Notes: a model not told the origin generated them from the letters alone. Shown: positions 8,062 to 15,217, counted from the stretch's first letter. The stretch: 18,662 nt of DNA from an uncultured Cellvibrio sp. (GCA_946886255.1 CAMPIG010000041.1:1-18662); one strand, 5' to 3'. Program-made: numbers and translations.

Positions 8062-9228
8062 TTAAAAATCATATTTCGCGGTGAATTGCAGCCGTGTCAT
8101 ATCGCCATCTGCGCCGGCCTCAATTTCACGATTGGCGTAGCGAAGTTCCATACCGACCATAAACTTGCTGGCCACTTGGTAGAGCAAATTCGCCGAGCCA
8201 CTGTGGGTGGTTTTGGTAACCGCTGTTCCTGTGTAGTCAGTATCGTTATCCGCATCGAAGGCGGCGTAAACAAAGTTGGAACGCCAGCGCTCATTCCATA
8301 AATGCCGATAGGCCACTGCGGCACCCGTTGCCGTGATCGCTTCCAGAGATCCATCGCCAGCAAGTACGGCATCGTTTGCGGTATTCAACGCAAGGTAACG
8401 CCCGATACCGTCACCGCTGCTGAAGGTCACCCGCAGATCATCTTTGTTAGCCAACATGATTTTTGCGCTTACTGAAACGCCAAAGGCGGTTTCGGCCTCG
8501 TCGGTGACACCGGTGTCATAGGACAACTGGCGGGCCAGACCCGAGACACTCAATGAACCCCAATCGCCTTTGAAGTTATAGCGCGCCACAAAATCGGGAA
8601 TGCTGCTGTCTTCCGTCACAATGCGTGCACCACCCCCAAAGGGCGTCAATGTAGTTTGTGGATTTTCAATACCGAATTGGAAATTGCCATTGGTGTACCG
8701 CACCTGCGCCTGTCGAACAAAGATAGCGCCGTCGGTATTGCCGATAAAATCCAGCGATTCAGGCAGCGAACTGACATCCATAAATGTGGACCAGGTCTGG
8801 CCGAACAACCAGCGGTCGTAGGTGAAAAATGCGTGACGAACGCTGGGAGAATAGCCGTTGGTAATTCGCTCGTCCCCACCGGCAGTGGACATCATGTCGA
8901 ATTCCAGATGGCCATTAATACTTTTGCCATTATCCAATGCGGTGGTGGTATTAAAGATAAAGCGTGTTTGGCGGGCATGAGTGTCGTACTTCAAACCTTC
9001 ACTCTCCCCGGATACCGGCGTCAGCGAGGGCACGTAAAAATCCCGTGCGGGGAAATCCAACTGACCATATTCCGTGTCGGTCACCATAGCGTCCAGTTTA
9101 AAAAAGCCACTGAATTTAACCTGGGTTTCACCGACGTTGAAAGTCTGTGCCGCCAGGCTCATGGGTAAAGCACAAAGCGTCAGACCATAACTCAGACCAT
9201 AACAAAGTTGCGTGATGGGTTTGCGCAT
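8062..9228 (-). CDS. DcaP-like outer-membrane porin
   Basis: The 388-residue product has a signal peptide (MRKPITQ, hydrophobic stretch, cleavage near SLAA-Q) and an amphipathic beta-barrel pattern to a terminal Phe (AKYDF), as expected for Bam-inserted proteins. Blocks such as FKLDAMV, RQTRF and the segment GQTWSTFMD then LPESLDFIG resemble the DcaP family, trimeric porins known for dicarboxylate or other anion uptake in Acinetobacter. It is divergent from a sodium:solute symporter operon, so the two may give outer- and inner-membrane steps for one organic acid; that is inference. The start has GGAG nine bases upstream of the ATG. The substrate cannot be read from sequence. Confidence 0.82.
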   Translation of the reverse strand: MRKPITQLCYGLSYGLTLCALPMSLAAQTFNVGETQVKFSGFFKLDAMVTDTEYGQLDFPARDFYVPSLTPVSGESEGLKYDTHARQTRFIFNTTTALDNGKSINGHLEFDMMSTAGGDERITNGYSPSVRHAFFTYDRWLFGQTWSTFMDVSSLPESLDFIGNTDGAIFVRQAQVRYTNGNFQFGIENPQTTLTPFGGGARIVTEDSSIPDFVARYNFKGDWGSLSVSGLARQLSYDTGVTDEAETAFGVSVSAKIMLANKDDLRVTFSSGDGIGRYLALNTANDAVLAGDGSLEAITATGAAVAYRHLWNERWRSNFVYAAFDADNDTDYTGTAVTKTTHSGSANLLYQVASKFMVGMELRYANREIEAGADGDMTRLQFTAKYDF

Positions 9229-9297
9229 GTGTCGCTACTCCTTTTCTACACAATTATTGTCAGGAAAGGACTGCAAAAAAACGCCTGGATAGAACAT

Positions 9298-9314
9298 GTA
9301 GACTAGGCCACTAC
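9298..9314 (+). promoter_or_regulatory. Candidate operator, copy 1
   Basis: The sequence GTAGACTAGGCCACTAC matches the reverse complement of 9477-9493 at 13 of 17 positions, with shared pattern GTAG.CTAG.CCAC.A. It is also part of the imperfect dyad TGTAG-N9-CTACA (9297-9315). It lies about 70 bp upstream of the porin start. No known regulator was matched. Confidence 0.45.
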
Positions 9315-9476
9315 ACATTTTTATTAAGCATTATGCAAATGTGATTGTGCCTGGGTTCAATGATCGTTTTCTTACAGGGTTTTCCCGGTTAGGTGAAGGG
9401 ACATTGCATTAGCCCAACCCGGCGCCATTTTGCAATAGCCCAAATAGCAAAAGTTTCTTACTTCTCTCTTGCTTAG

Positions 9477-9493
9477 ATTGTGGTCTAGACTAC
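9477..9493 (-). promoter_or_regulatory. Candidate operator, copy 2
   Basis: The minus strand reads GTAGTCTAGACCACAAT, sharing 13 of 17 bases with copy 1, and includes the palindrome GTCTAGAC (9483-9490). It overlaps a possible -35 element of the symporter operon, so a bound protein could repress or activate there. Function is inferred from repetition and position only. Confidence 0.45.
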
Positions 9494-9753
9494 TCTTCAA
9501 TTTAAAGCAATAAATCCTTATAAGAAAAACGCCAGATGTTACCGCAAGCAACAACGGCACAGCGAAATGATGAAAAATCTGTCAGCGTGTTGCCAAAATT
9601 GCGATTAGCGCTCAAGCTCTGGCGTGCAACTTTCAGCGTCGGCTAACTAAAAACTTTTTATTAATAAAAAAAATGTACCTGCTCCATGTAAGTAGCAAAA
9701 AAATGCACCACTTGGTGCCGGAGTTAATAAAAACAAACCATGAGGATAATGAT

Positions 9754-10038
9754 ATGGCTGAAGATAACAACGAAAGCGTTTCGCGCGAGGCAATCGCAAA
9801 AGCTTATTGGCGAGCGAACCTGCGCCTGATCGTCGGCTGTCTGGTTGTATGGGCTTTAGTGTCGTATGGGTTTGGTCTTGCCCTCCGTCCGATGGTCGCG
9901 GGCATTTCCGTCGGCGGTACTGATCTGGGTTTCTGGTTTGCGCAACAGGGTTCCATCCTCACCTTTATTGCCTTGATCTTTTTCTACTCGTGGAGAATGA
10001 ACAAGCTCGATAAAAAGTTCGATCTGCACGAGGACTAG
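9754..10038 (+). CDS. DUF4212 small subunit of a sodium:solute symporter
   Basis: This 94-residue inner-membrane protein matches the small-subunit family (DUF4212) always found beside VC2705-type symporters. Family marks are AKAYWRANLRL (15-25), two transmembrane helices (about 24-46 and 60-80) with GFWFAQQGS leading into the second, and a charged tail starting RMNKLDKKF. The ATG at 9754 was chosen because GAGG lies eight bases upstream and the protein then has family length; the frame is open back to an ATG at 9673 without family-like sequence. The stop is three bases before the large-subunit ATG, so the pair is tightly coupled. Confidence 0.92.
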   Translation: MAEDNNESVSREAIAKAYWRANLRLIVGCLVVWALVSYGFGLALRPMVAGISVGGTDLGFWFAQQGSILTFIALIFFYSWRMNKLDKKFDLHED

Positions 10039-10041
10039 ATC

Positions 10042-11811
10042 ATGAGCCAATTTACTATCAACCTTATCTTCGTGGGCGGCTCCTTTGCGCTCTATATCGC
10101 TATTGCCATCTGGTCACGTGCAGCGTCTACCAAAGAATTTTATGTTGCCGGCGGTGGTGTGAGCCCGGTGGTCAACGGTATGGCGACCGCTGCTGACTGG
10201 ATGTCGGCCGCATCCTTTATCTCAATGGCCGGCTTGATCGCCGCCGCTGGTTACGCCAACTCCACGTACCTGATGGGTTGGACCGGCGGTTATGTTTTAC
10301 TGGCGATGTTGCTGGCACCCTACCTGCGCAAATTCGGCAAGTTCACGGTGCCGGAATTTATCGGCGAACGTTTTTACAGTTCGAGTGCGCGCATGGTCGC
10401 GGTGGTTTGTTTGATCGTCGCGTCAGTTACTTATGTTATCGGGCAGATGACCGGCGCTGGTGTGGCCTTCTCCCGATTCCTGGAGGTGAGCAGCAACACC
10501 GGTTTGATGATTGCCGCTGTTGTGGTGTTTATGTATGCGGTACTGGGAGGCATGAAAGGCATTACTTACACACAAGTAGCCCAGTACGTGGTGTTGATCA
10601 TCGCTTACACGATTCCCGCCGTGTTTATTTCCCTGCAATTAACCAACAACCCGATTCCCCCCCTGGGGCTTTTCTCTACCCATGTGGAATCCGGCCAACC
10701 GCTGCTGGCAACCCTCAACGAAGTGGTGCGCGAGCTGGGTTTCCGCGATTACACGGCGGATGTTCCCAACAAACTGAATATGGTGCTCTTCACCCTGTCG
10801 CTGATGATCGGTACCGCAGGCCTGCCCCATGTGATCATACGTTTTTTCACCGTTCCCAAGGTCGCGGATGCGCGTTGGTCGGCTGGCTGGGCATTGGTCT
10901 TTATTGCCGCCCTTTACCTGACCGCGCCGGCCGTAGCCTCCATGGCGCGACTGAACCTGGTAAACACCATCTACCCTGACGGCCCCACTGCTGAGGCACT
11001 GGAATACAGCGAGCGACCCGATTGGATTCGCACGTGGGAAACCACCGGACTGATCACTTACACCGACAAAAATAACGATGGCCGCATCCAGATGTACAAC
11101 GATGTGCCGGCGTTTGCAGAGGTCGCAGAGTCACGCGGCTGGGCGGGGAGTGAGTTGACGGTGAACAATGACATCCTCGTGCTCGCGAACCCGGAGATTG
11201 CCAACTTGCCCGGCTGGGTGGTGGCCTTGATCGCGGCCGGCGGTCTGGCGGCAGCACTCTCCACCGCAGCGGGGCTGTTGCTGGCGATTTCCTCATCCAT
11301 CAGCCATGACCTGATCAAGGGGGTAATCAACCCCCAAATTTCGGATAAAGGCGAATTGCTGGCCGCTCGGATCTCTATGGCAGTGGCCATTGTGGTGGCT
11401 ACCTGGCTGGGGATGAATCCGCCGGGCTTTGCGGCGCAGGTGGTGGCACTGGCATTCGGGATTGCGGCGGCATCCATCTTCCCGGCATTGATGATGGGGA
11501 TTTTCTCCAAACGGGTTAACAGTGCCGGTGCTATCGCGGGCATGTTGGCAGGACTCTTGTCGACCACCATTTACATCTTCCTGTATCTGGGCTGGTTCTT
11601 TGTCCCCGGTACCAACACCTATGAAAATGTGGCGGACAACTGGCTGTTCGGTGTTTCTCCCTTGTCGTTCGGCGCCATAGGTGCGGTGATCAACTTTGCG
11701 GTGGCAACCATCGTATCGATGATGACCAAGGAACCGCCGCAAGCGATCCAGGATTTGGTGGAAAGCGTGCGTTATCCTAAGGGGGCGGGTAAAGCGACAG
11801 CACACCACTAA
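10042..11811 (+). CDS. Sodium:solute symporter, VC2705 subfamily large subunit (acetate-permease-like)
   Basis: The 589-residue polytopic membrane protein belongs to the SSS family and to the branch that pairs with DUF4212. About 13 helices are visible. The first-helix block ADWMSAASF (51-59), the GGMKGITYTQ segment (169-178) and ALSTAAGLLLAIS (405-417, Na2-site-like Ser/Thr) are typical. A long loop before this last helix (about 305-390) holds DKNNDGRIQ (342-350), which resembles an EF-hand calcium loop. Members near acs genes transport acetate or other short acids; no acs gene is in this window, so the substrate is open. GAGG lies eight bases before the ATG, inside the end of the small-subunit gene. 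A hairpin follows at 11836-11863. Confidence 0.92.
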   Translation: MSQFTINLIFVGGSFALYIAIAIWSRAASTKEFYVAGGGVSPVVNGMATAADWMSAASFISMAGLIAAAGYANSTYLMGWTGGYVLLAMLLAPYLRKFGKFTVPEFIGERFYSSSARMVAVVCLIVASVTYVIGQMTGAGVAFSRFLEVSSNTGLMIAAVVVFMYAVLGGMKGITYTQVAQYVVLIIAYTIPAVFISLQLTNNPIPPLGLFSTHVESGQPLLATLNEVVRELGFRDYTADVPNKLNMVLFTLSLMIGTAGLPHVIIRFFTVPKVADARWSAGWALVFIAALYLTAPAVASMARLNLVNTIYPDGPTAEALEYSERPDWIRTWETTGLITYTDKNNDGRIQMYNDVPAFAEVAESRGWAGSELTVNNDILVLANPEIANLPGWVVALIAAGGLAAALSTAAGLLLAISSSISHDLIKGVINPQISDKGELLAARISMAVAIVVATWLGMNPPGFAAQVVALAFGIAAASIFPALMMGIFSKRVNSAGAIAGMLAGLLSTTIYIFLYLGWFFVPGTNTYENVADNWLFGVSPLSFGAIGAVINFAVATIVSMMTKEPPQAIQDLVESVRYPKGAGKATAHH

Positions 11812-11835
11812 GTTGTTGCACATCGGTAAGAAATT

Positions 11836-11863
11836 GAACGGGCTTTCCAACGAAAGCCCGTTC
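11836..11863 (+). terminator. Strong hairpin after the symporter gene (terminator or attenuator)
   Basis: A perfect 12-bp stem (GAACGGGCTTTC with GAAAGCCCGTTC) closes on a CAAC loop. It is followed by GTGTATTTG and, 18 bp later, a run of six T. The immediate U tract is poor, so termination may be partial, or the stem may protect the symporter mRNA 3' end. The next gene begins 36 bp downstream on the same strand. Confidence 0.65.
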
Positions 11864-11898
11864 GTGTATTTGTCAGTAGGTTTTTTCGCGAGGTTTAT

Positions 11899-12474
11899 AT
11901 GCTGCTGGAATTAATTGCCACGCTCTGTGCGGGTTTGGGTGCAGCGGGCCTTGCGCTCTTGTGTCGCGCGCTCACGGCGAAACGCCTGCCGCGCTGGATT
12001 GTGCCGGTTTTTGCCGGTGCGGGTATGCTTGCGTTCCAAATCCACAGTGAATATACCTGGTATGAACATCAGGTTAGCCGTTTGCCGGCTGGTGTGAAGG
12101 TAGGCAAGGCTGTGGCGGAATCCACCGATTGGAAACCCTGGACGTACTGGTTTCCCCAAACCCTGCGCTTTATTGCTGTGGATACCAGTTCGGCAGCAGC
12201 CAATCAGATCAACCCGGATCTGATCCTGGCTGATTTATACATCTTCGAACGTCGCCTCGCCGCGCGCAGAATCCCGCAAGTATTCCACTGCGCCCAAGGC
12301 GCGCGGGCGGACCTTTCGGCAGAGCTAAAAATTCCTAAACCCGGAGAGGCCCTGAGTGCACAATGGTTAAAACTGGAGCCGGATGACCCTCTGCTGCAAC
12401 TGGTGTGTGAGGCTCAACACCGTTCTACCGCCATGCCTGAGAAATCCTTAACAGCGGTAATCGGGCAGGCTTAA
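11899..12474 (+). CDS. Conserved-looking membrane protein of unknown function
   Basis: I do not recognise a named family for this 191-residue protein. It has two predicted transmembrane helices near the N-terminus (about 3-25 and 33-50), then a soluble part of about 140 residues. A segment reading STDWKPWTYWFPQ then LRFIAVD (about 75-100) looks structured and Trp-rich. Only two cysteines lie in the soluble part and no catalytic motif is evident. It starts at an ATG with CGAGG five bases upstream, 36 bp after the symporter hairpin and 38 bp before the DUF294 gene, so it probably belongs to the operon. A role in symporter assembly or regulation is possible from position alone. Confidence 0.8.
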   Translation: MLLELIATLCAGLGAAGLALLCRALTAKRLPRWIVPVFAGAGMLAFQIHSEYTWYEHQVSRLPAGVKVGKAVAESTDWKPWTYWFPQTLRFIAVDTSSAAANQINPDLILADLYIFERRLAARRIPQVFHCAQGARADLSAELKIPKPGEALSAQWLKLEPDDPLLQLVCEAQHRSTAMPEKSLTAVIGQA

Positions 12475-12512
12475 TAAATCCAATCAACGCCGTTGCGCGC
12501 GAGGCATGCGTT

Positions 12513-14339
12513 ATGGAAGTTATGGAGGTCAACCGCTTTCTCACCACAACTGTGCCATTTGGTTATCTCGATCAAGCGGACATCGCCCGACTCGCCCATC
12601 ACATCAGCGTATATTATTTTCAGGCGCAGCAACCGGTAGAGCTGGTTAAACCGCGTTTGATGATCGTCCGTTCAGGCGTCTTCGCTTTGTACGATCCCCA
12701 TCAACAGTTGCTCGGCAAATTGCAGGAAGGTGATTTTTTCGGGCAGGAATTACTGCTGTCCAGCGAGGCCAAAGACAACCAGTTGGTCTGTGAAGAAGAT
12801 GGGTTGGTGTATTGGCTTGATGCCAACGCTTTTCACAAACTGCTCGCCAACCACCTGCGCGTTGCAGATTATTTTCACGCGCTCGCCGGGCATCGCTTGC
12901 ATCGCTACGAAGAAGCACCGGCGAGTTTCCATTTAACGCTCAAGGTGAATGATGTCATCAGCGCGCGCAAGGTCTTGATTGCGCCGCACGAGTCGATTGT
13001 GACCGCCGCGCAACGCATGACCGACAAGCGGGTATCTACCTTATTGGTGGAAGAAAATGGCCAATTGGCGGGCCTGCTGACCGACCGGGATTTGCGTTCG
13101 CGAGCGCTGGCTAAAGGTGTCGCCGGTGATGCACCGGTGAGCCAGATCATGACGCGCGCCCCTCACACTATTGAACGCTCTGCGTATCTTTACGAAGCTA
13201 TCCAGGCTATGGCGATGCACAACGTGCATCATTTGCCTGTGCTGGACGGCGAGCAAATTTATGGCATGTTGTCCATCACCGATATCATTCGCGTGCAGCA
13301 GGACCATCCGGTTTACCTTATCGGCAACATTCATCGGCAACCGGATCTCACCGGGCTAATAAACATCAGCAAAGGCGTGGTGCCGCTGATGATGTTGCTC
13401 GGTCGCCAGCGCGTGCCGGCGCTGGAAATCGGTCAGATCATGACGACAATTACCGATGCGCTGACCAAACGTTTGATTTTTCTCGCGCAGGAAAAATTGG
13501 GCATGGCACCCTGTGAGTTTTGTTGGGTCGGTTTTGGTTCCCAGGCGCGTATGGATCAAAGCCTGAATTCGGATCAGGATAATGCGTTGATCCTGGCGGA
13601 AGAACCCCATGGCGACATCGGTGATTATTTTGCGCAGTTAGCCGCGTTTGTTTGCGAAGGATTGGGCGAGTGCGGCATTCGTTTATGCCCCGGCAATATT
13701 ATGGCTTCCAATCCTGCGCTGCGCTTAAGCCTCGCCGGCTGGCAAGAGAAATTTACTCACATTGTCAGCAGTCCCACACCCGAGTCGGTATTACAATCGA
13801 GCATCTTTTTTGATTTGCGCGCAATAGATGGTCAGAAGGCTCTTGCACAGCATTTGCATCAACAGCTGTTGCCGCTCACACGCAAAAATACTTTGTTTCA
13901 GTTTCATCTCGCCCAGAATGCTTTGCGCGATCGCGCGCCGCTGGGATTTTTTAAAGGCTTTGTGCTGACCCAGGAAGGCGAACAACACGTGGGCTGTGAT
14001 CTTAAAAAAAACGGCACGTCGCTCATTACGGATATTGCGCGTATCGTGGCATACGCGCTGGGTATTCCCGAGATCAACACCCGGCAGCGTTTGCAAGCTC
14101 TCAATCGCGCCAATGCAATGGACGAAGATCTCGCGCAAAATTTACTCGATGCCTTCGATTTAATTGCGCAACTGCGCTGGGAAAAGCACCAGCAAGATAT
14201 TCATGCACAACGCAACCTGAGCAATATTCTCGACCCGGCCAGTCTGCATAACCTGCAACGCCATCAACTGCGCGACAGTTTCGAAGTCATCAACAAAGCC
14301 CAGGCAATGGTGCGTTTTCGTTTTTGTCGAGGCTTGTGA
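12513..14339 (+). CDS. cNMP-like / CBS pair / DUF294 nucleotidyltransferase signalling protein
   Basis: The 608-residue cytoplasmic protein has a cyclic-nucleotide-binding-like fold (about 10-130; GKLQEGDFFGQELLL at 69-83), two CBS domains (about 153-204 and 212-265), a DUF294 nucleotidyltransferase domain (about 300-440) and a DUF294 C-terminal helical domain (about 460-605). The transferase motif is intact: Gly342-Ser343 followed by Ser353-Asp354-Gln-Asp356. The cNMP pocket lacks the usual Arg-Ser/Thr-Ala after FGE, so ordinary cAMP binding is doubtful. CBS domains usually sense adenine nucleotides. The fold recalls the transferase part of GlnD, suggesting regulation by nucleotidylation, but no substrate is known to me. 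Genes of this type recur beside VC2705 symporters. The ATG at 12513 has GAGG eight bases upstream. The stop overlaps the next start as TGATG. Confidence 0.9.
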   Translation: MEVMEVNRFLTTTVPFGYLDQADIARLAHHISVYYFQAQQPVELVKPRLMIVRSGVFALYDPHQQLLGKLQEGDFFGQELLLSSEAKDNQLVCEEDGLVYWLDANAFHKLLANHLRVADYFHALAGHRLHRYEEAPASFHLTLKVNDVISARKVLIAPHESIVTAAQRMTDKRVSTLLVEENGQLAGLLTDRDLRSRALAKGVAGDAPVSQIMTRAPHTIERSAYLYEAIQAMAMHNVHHLPVLDGEQIYGMLSITDIIRVQQDHPVYLIGNIHRQPDLTGLINISKGVVPLMMLLGRQRVPALEIGQIMTTITDALTKRLIFLAQEKLGMAPCEFCWVGFGSQARMDQSLNSDQDNALILAEEPHGDIGDYFAQLAAFVCEGLGECGIRLCPGNIMASNPALRLSLAGWQEKFTHIVSSPTPESVLQSSIFFDLRAIDGQKALAQHLHQQLLPLTRKNTLFQFHLAQNALRDRAPLGFFKGFVLTQEGEQHVGCDLKKNGTSLITDIARIVAYALGIPEINTRQRLQALNRANAMDEDLAQNLLDAFDLIAQLRWEKHQQDIHAQRNLSNILDPASLHNLQRHQLRDSFEVINKAQAMVRFRFCRGL

Positions 14340-15031
14340 TGTTGCGCTGGCTGACCGTTTACAAGCGCGACACTCACCCGCTGGTCCAACAATTCTCGGC
14401 CGCTGAATTACCCACAGTGCATACAACGATTGATGATTGCCCTTTACTCGCGATCGACCTGGAATTAACCGGATTACAGCCCGAGCGGGACCACATTGTC
14501 AGCATCGGCTGGGTGCCCATTCGCCAACGCGAAATTGTGCTCGCCGACGCACGCCATTATTTAATTCAACCACCGGTAAGCGTGGGGCAAAGTGCAACGA
14601 TTCATGGCCTGCATGATCGGGATCTGGATGACGCGCCGACGCTGGATAGCGTGCTGAAGGAATTACTGGAACATTACGCAGGTTATGTGCTGGTTGCGCA
14701 CAATGCGGCTCTGGATATCGCGTTTTTGCGCACGGCAATCACGCGCGTTTTTGGCGCCGCACCGGCACTGATGGCCATTGATACTTTACGCATTGAGAAG
14801 CGCCACCTGACTCGACGCGACCAAACGTTTAAAGAAGATGGCTTGCGGTTAAATGCGTGTTTGTATCGGCATAAATTGCCGCTCGCCAGCACCCATAATG
14901 CATTGGAAGATGCTTACAGTTGCGCGTTGTTATTACTCGCGCAGATCGCGCGAAAAAATCAGCGACGAGTCGTGCTTGGGGACGTGCTAGCCAGCGGCTT
15001 ATTGGGGAAATTCACGCGCTGGTTTCAGTAG
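14339..15031 (+). CDS. DEDDh 3'-5' exonuclease (DnaQ-like)
   Basis: The 230-residue protein belongs to the DnaQ/RNase T exonuclease fold. Exo I is AIDLELTG with Asp40 and Glu42, Exo II is HNAALDIAFL with Asp126, and Exo III is HNALEDAYS with His186 and Asp191, so all five DEDDh residues are present. It is not the replicative epsilon subunit, given its context and lack of a clear polymerase tail; DNA or RNA substrate is unknown. The ATG at 14339 overlaps the DUF294 stop (TGATG) and has GAGG six bases upstream, so it was chosen over the in-frame TTG at 14324. The pairing of this exonuclease with DUF294/CBS genes is familiar in Gammaproteobacteria. Its TAG stop lies within a REP-like repeat. Confidence 0.92.
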   Translation: MLRWLTVYKRDTHPLVQQFSAAELPTVHTTIDDCPLLAIDLELTGLQPERDHIVSIGWVPIRQREIVLADARHYLIQPPVSVGQSATIHGLHDRDLDDAPTLDSVLKELLEHYAGYVLVAHNAALDIAFLRTAITRVFGAAPALMAIDTLRIEKRHLTRRDQTFKEDGLRLNACLYRHKLPLASTHNALEDAYSCALLLLAQIARKNQRRVVLGDVLASGLLGKFTRWFQ

Positions 15032-15057
15032 GTCGGCTTAGTACAGCGTAAGCCGAC
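15028..15057 (+). repeat. REP-like palindrome, copy B
   Basis: The GTAG foot is followed by a perfect 9-bp stem, GTCGGCTTA (15032-15040) with TAAGCCGAC (15049-15057), around an 8-base loop. The TAG in the foot is the stop codon of the exonuclease gene. GTAG plus hairpin is the architecture of REPs mobilised by RAYT transposases. Confidence 0.8.
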
Positions 15058-15117
15058 ACGATTATACGACGAAGAAAAATGGTAGCAATACGATGCGATG
15101 TTGCCCGAAGGAAAATT

Positions 15118-15150
15118 TGTCGGATTACGCCATTGGCTAATCCGACCTAC
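15118..15150 (-). repeat. REP-like palindrome, copy C
   Basis: On the minus strand it starts with GTAGGTCGG and has a perfect 9-bp stem, GTCGGATTA with TAATCCGAC (plus-strand 15119-15127 and 15138-15146). The inner loop can pair further (GCC with GGC). It is inverted relative to copies B and D. Confidence 0.85.
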
Positions 15151-15160
15151 ATACCACTCC

Positions 15161-15198
15161 GTAGGTCGCATTAGGCGCGTACGCGCCGTAATCCGACA
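15161..15198 (+). repeat. REP-like palindrome, copy D
   Basis: It starts GTAGGTCG, then CATTA, an inner perfect palindrome GGCGCG-TA-CGCGCC, then TAATCCGACA. Only 10 bp separate it from copy C in inverted orientation, which gives a REP doublet (REPIN-like). It ends 19 bp before the stop codon of the minus-strand chemotaxis gene, so it may also end converging transcripts. Confidence 0.85.
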
Positions 15199-15217
15199 CA
15201 TAGCGCAGCGTGAAATA

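Larger units (their letters stand above)
9229..9753. other. 525-bp divergent regulatory region between the porin and symporter genes
   Basis: No protein-coding gene is supported here. It must hold the start signals of both divergent transcripts. It contains a 17-bp motif in two opposite copies (9298-9314 and 9477-9493), a possible plus-strand promoter over the second copy (TTGTGG at 9478, 17-base spacer, TTTAAA at 9501), an AT-rich tract at 9648-9675 and a small hairpin (GCACC/GGTGC, about 9704-9718) near the ribosome site. An in-frame upstream ATG at 9673 is unlikely to be used. Confidence 0.55.

Noticed and set aside
9270..9290. Sigma-54-like -24/-12 element upstream of the porin gene (minus strand GG, CG, seven T, GC)
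   Set aside because: The GG and GC are separated by 9 bases, not the required 10, and the flanking bases do not match the consensus well.
9330..9360. CRP-like site starting TGTGATTGTGC
   Set aside because: Only the left half matches TGTGA; the right half (TGGGT) is not close to TCACA.
9726..9733. AANAANAA-like Hfq/Crc catabolite-repression motif before the DUF4212 start
   Set aside because: It is a single match in an A-rich leader, and this control is best established in pseudomonads; chance is more likely.
9673..9753. 27-residue N-terminal extension of the DUF4212 protein
   Set aside because: It has no ribosome site, has low-complexity non-family sequence, and the downstream ATG has a clear GAGG.
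10278..10979. 233-residue open frame inside the symporter gene in another frame
   Set aside because: Arg/Cys/Gly-rich composition is typical of a frame-shifted shadow of a membrane protein gene.
14324..14338. TTG start for the exonuclease
   Set aside because: The ATG at 14339 has GAGG at good spacing and forms the common TGATG overlap.
15028..15198. CRISPR array
   Set aside because: The repeats differ in orientation, length and loop sequence, and the spacings are irregular; they fit REP elements.
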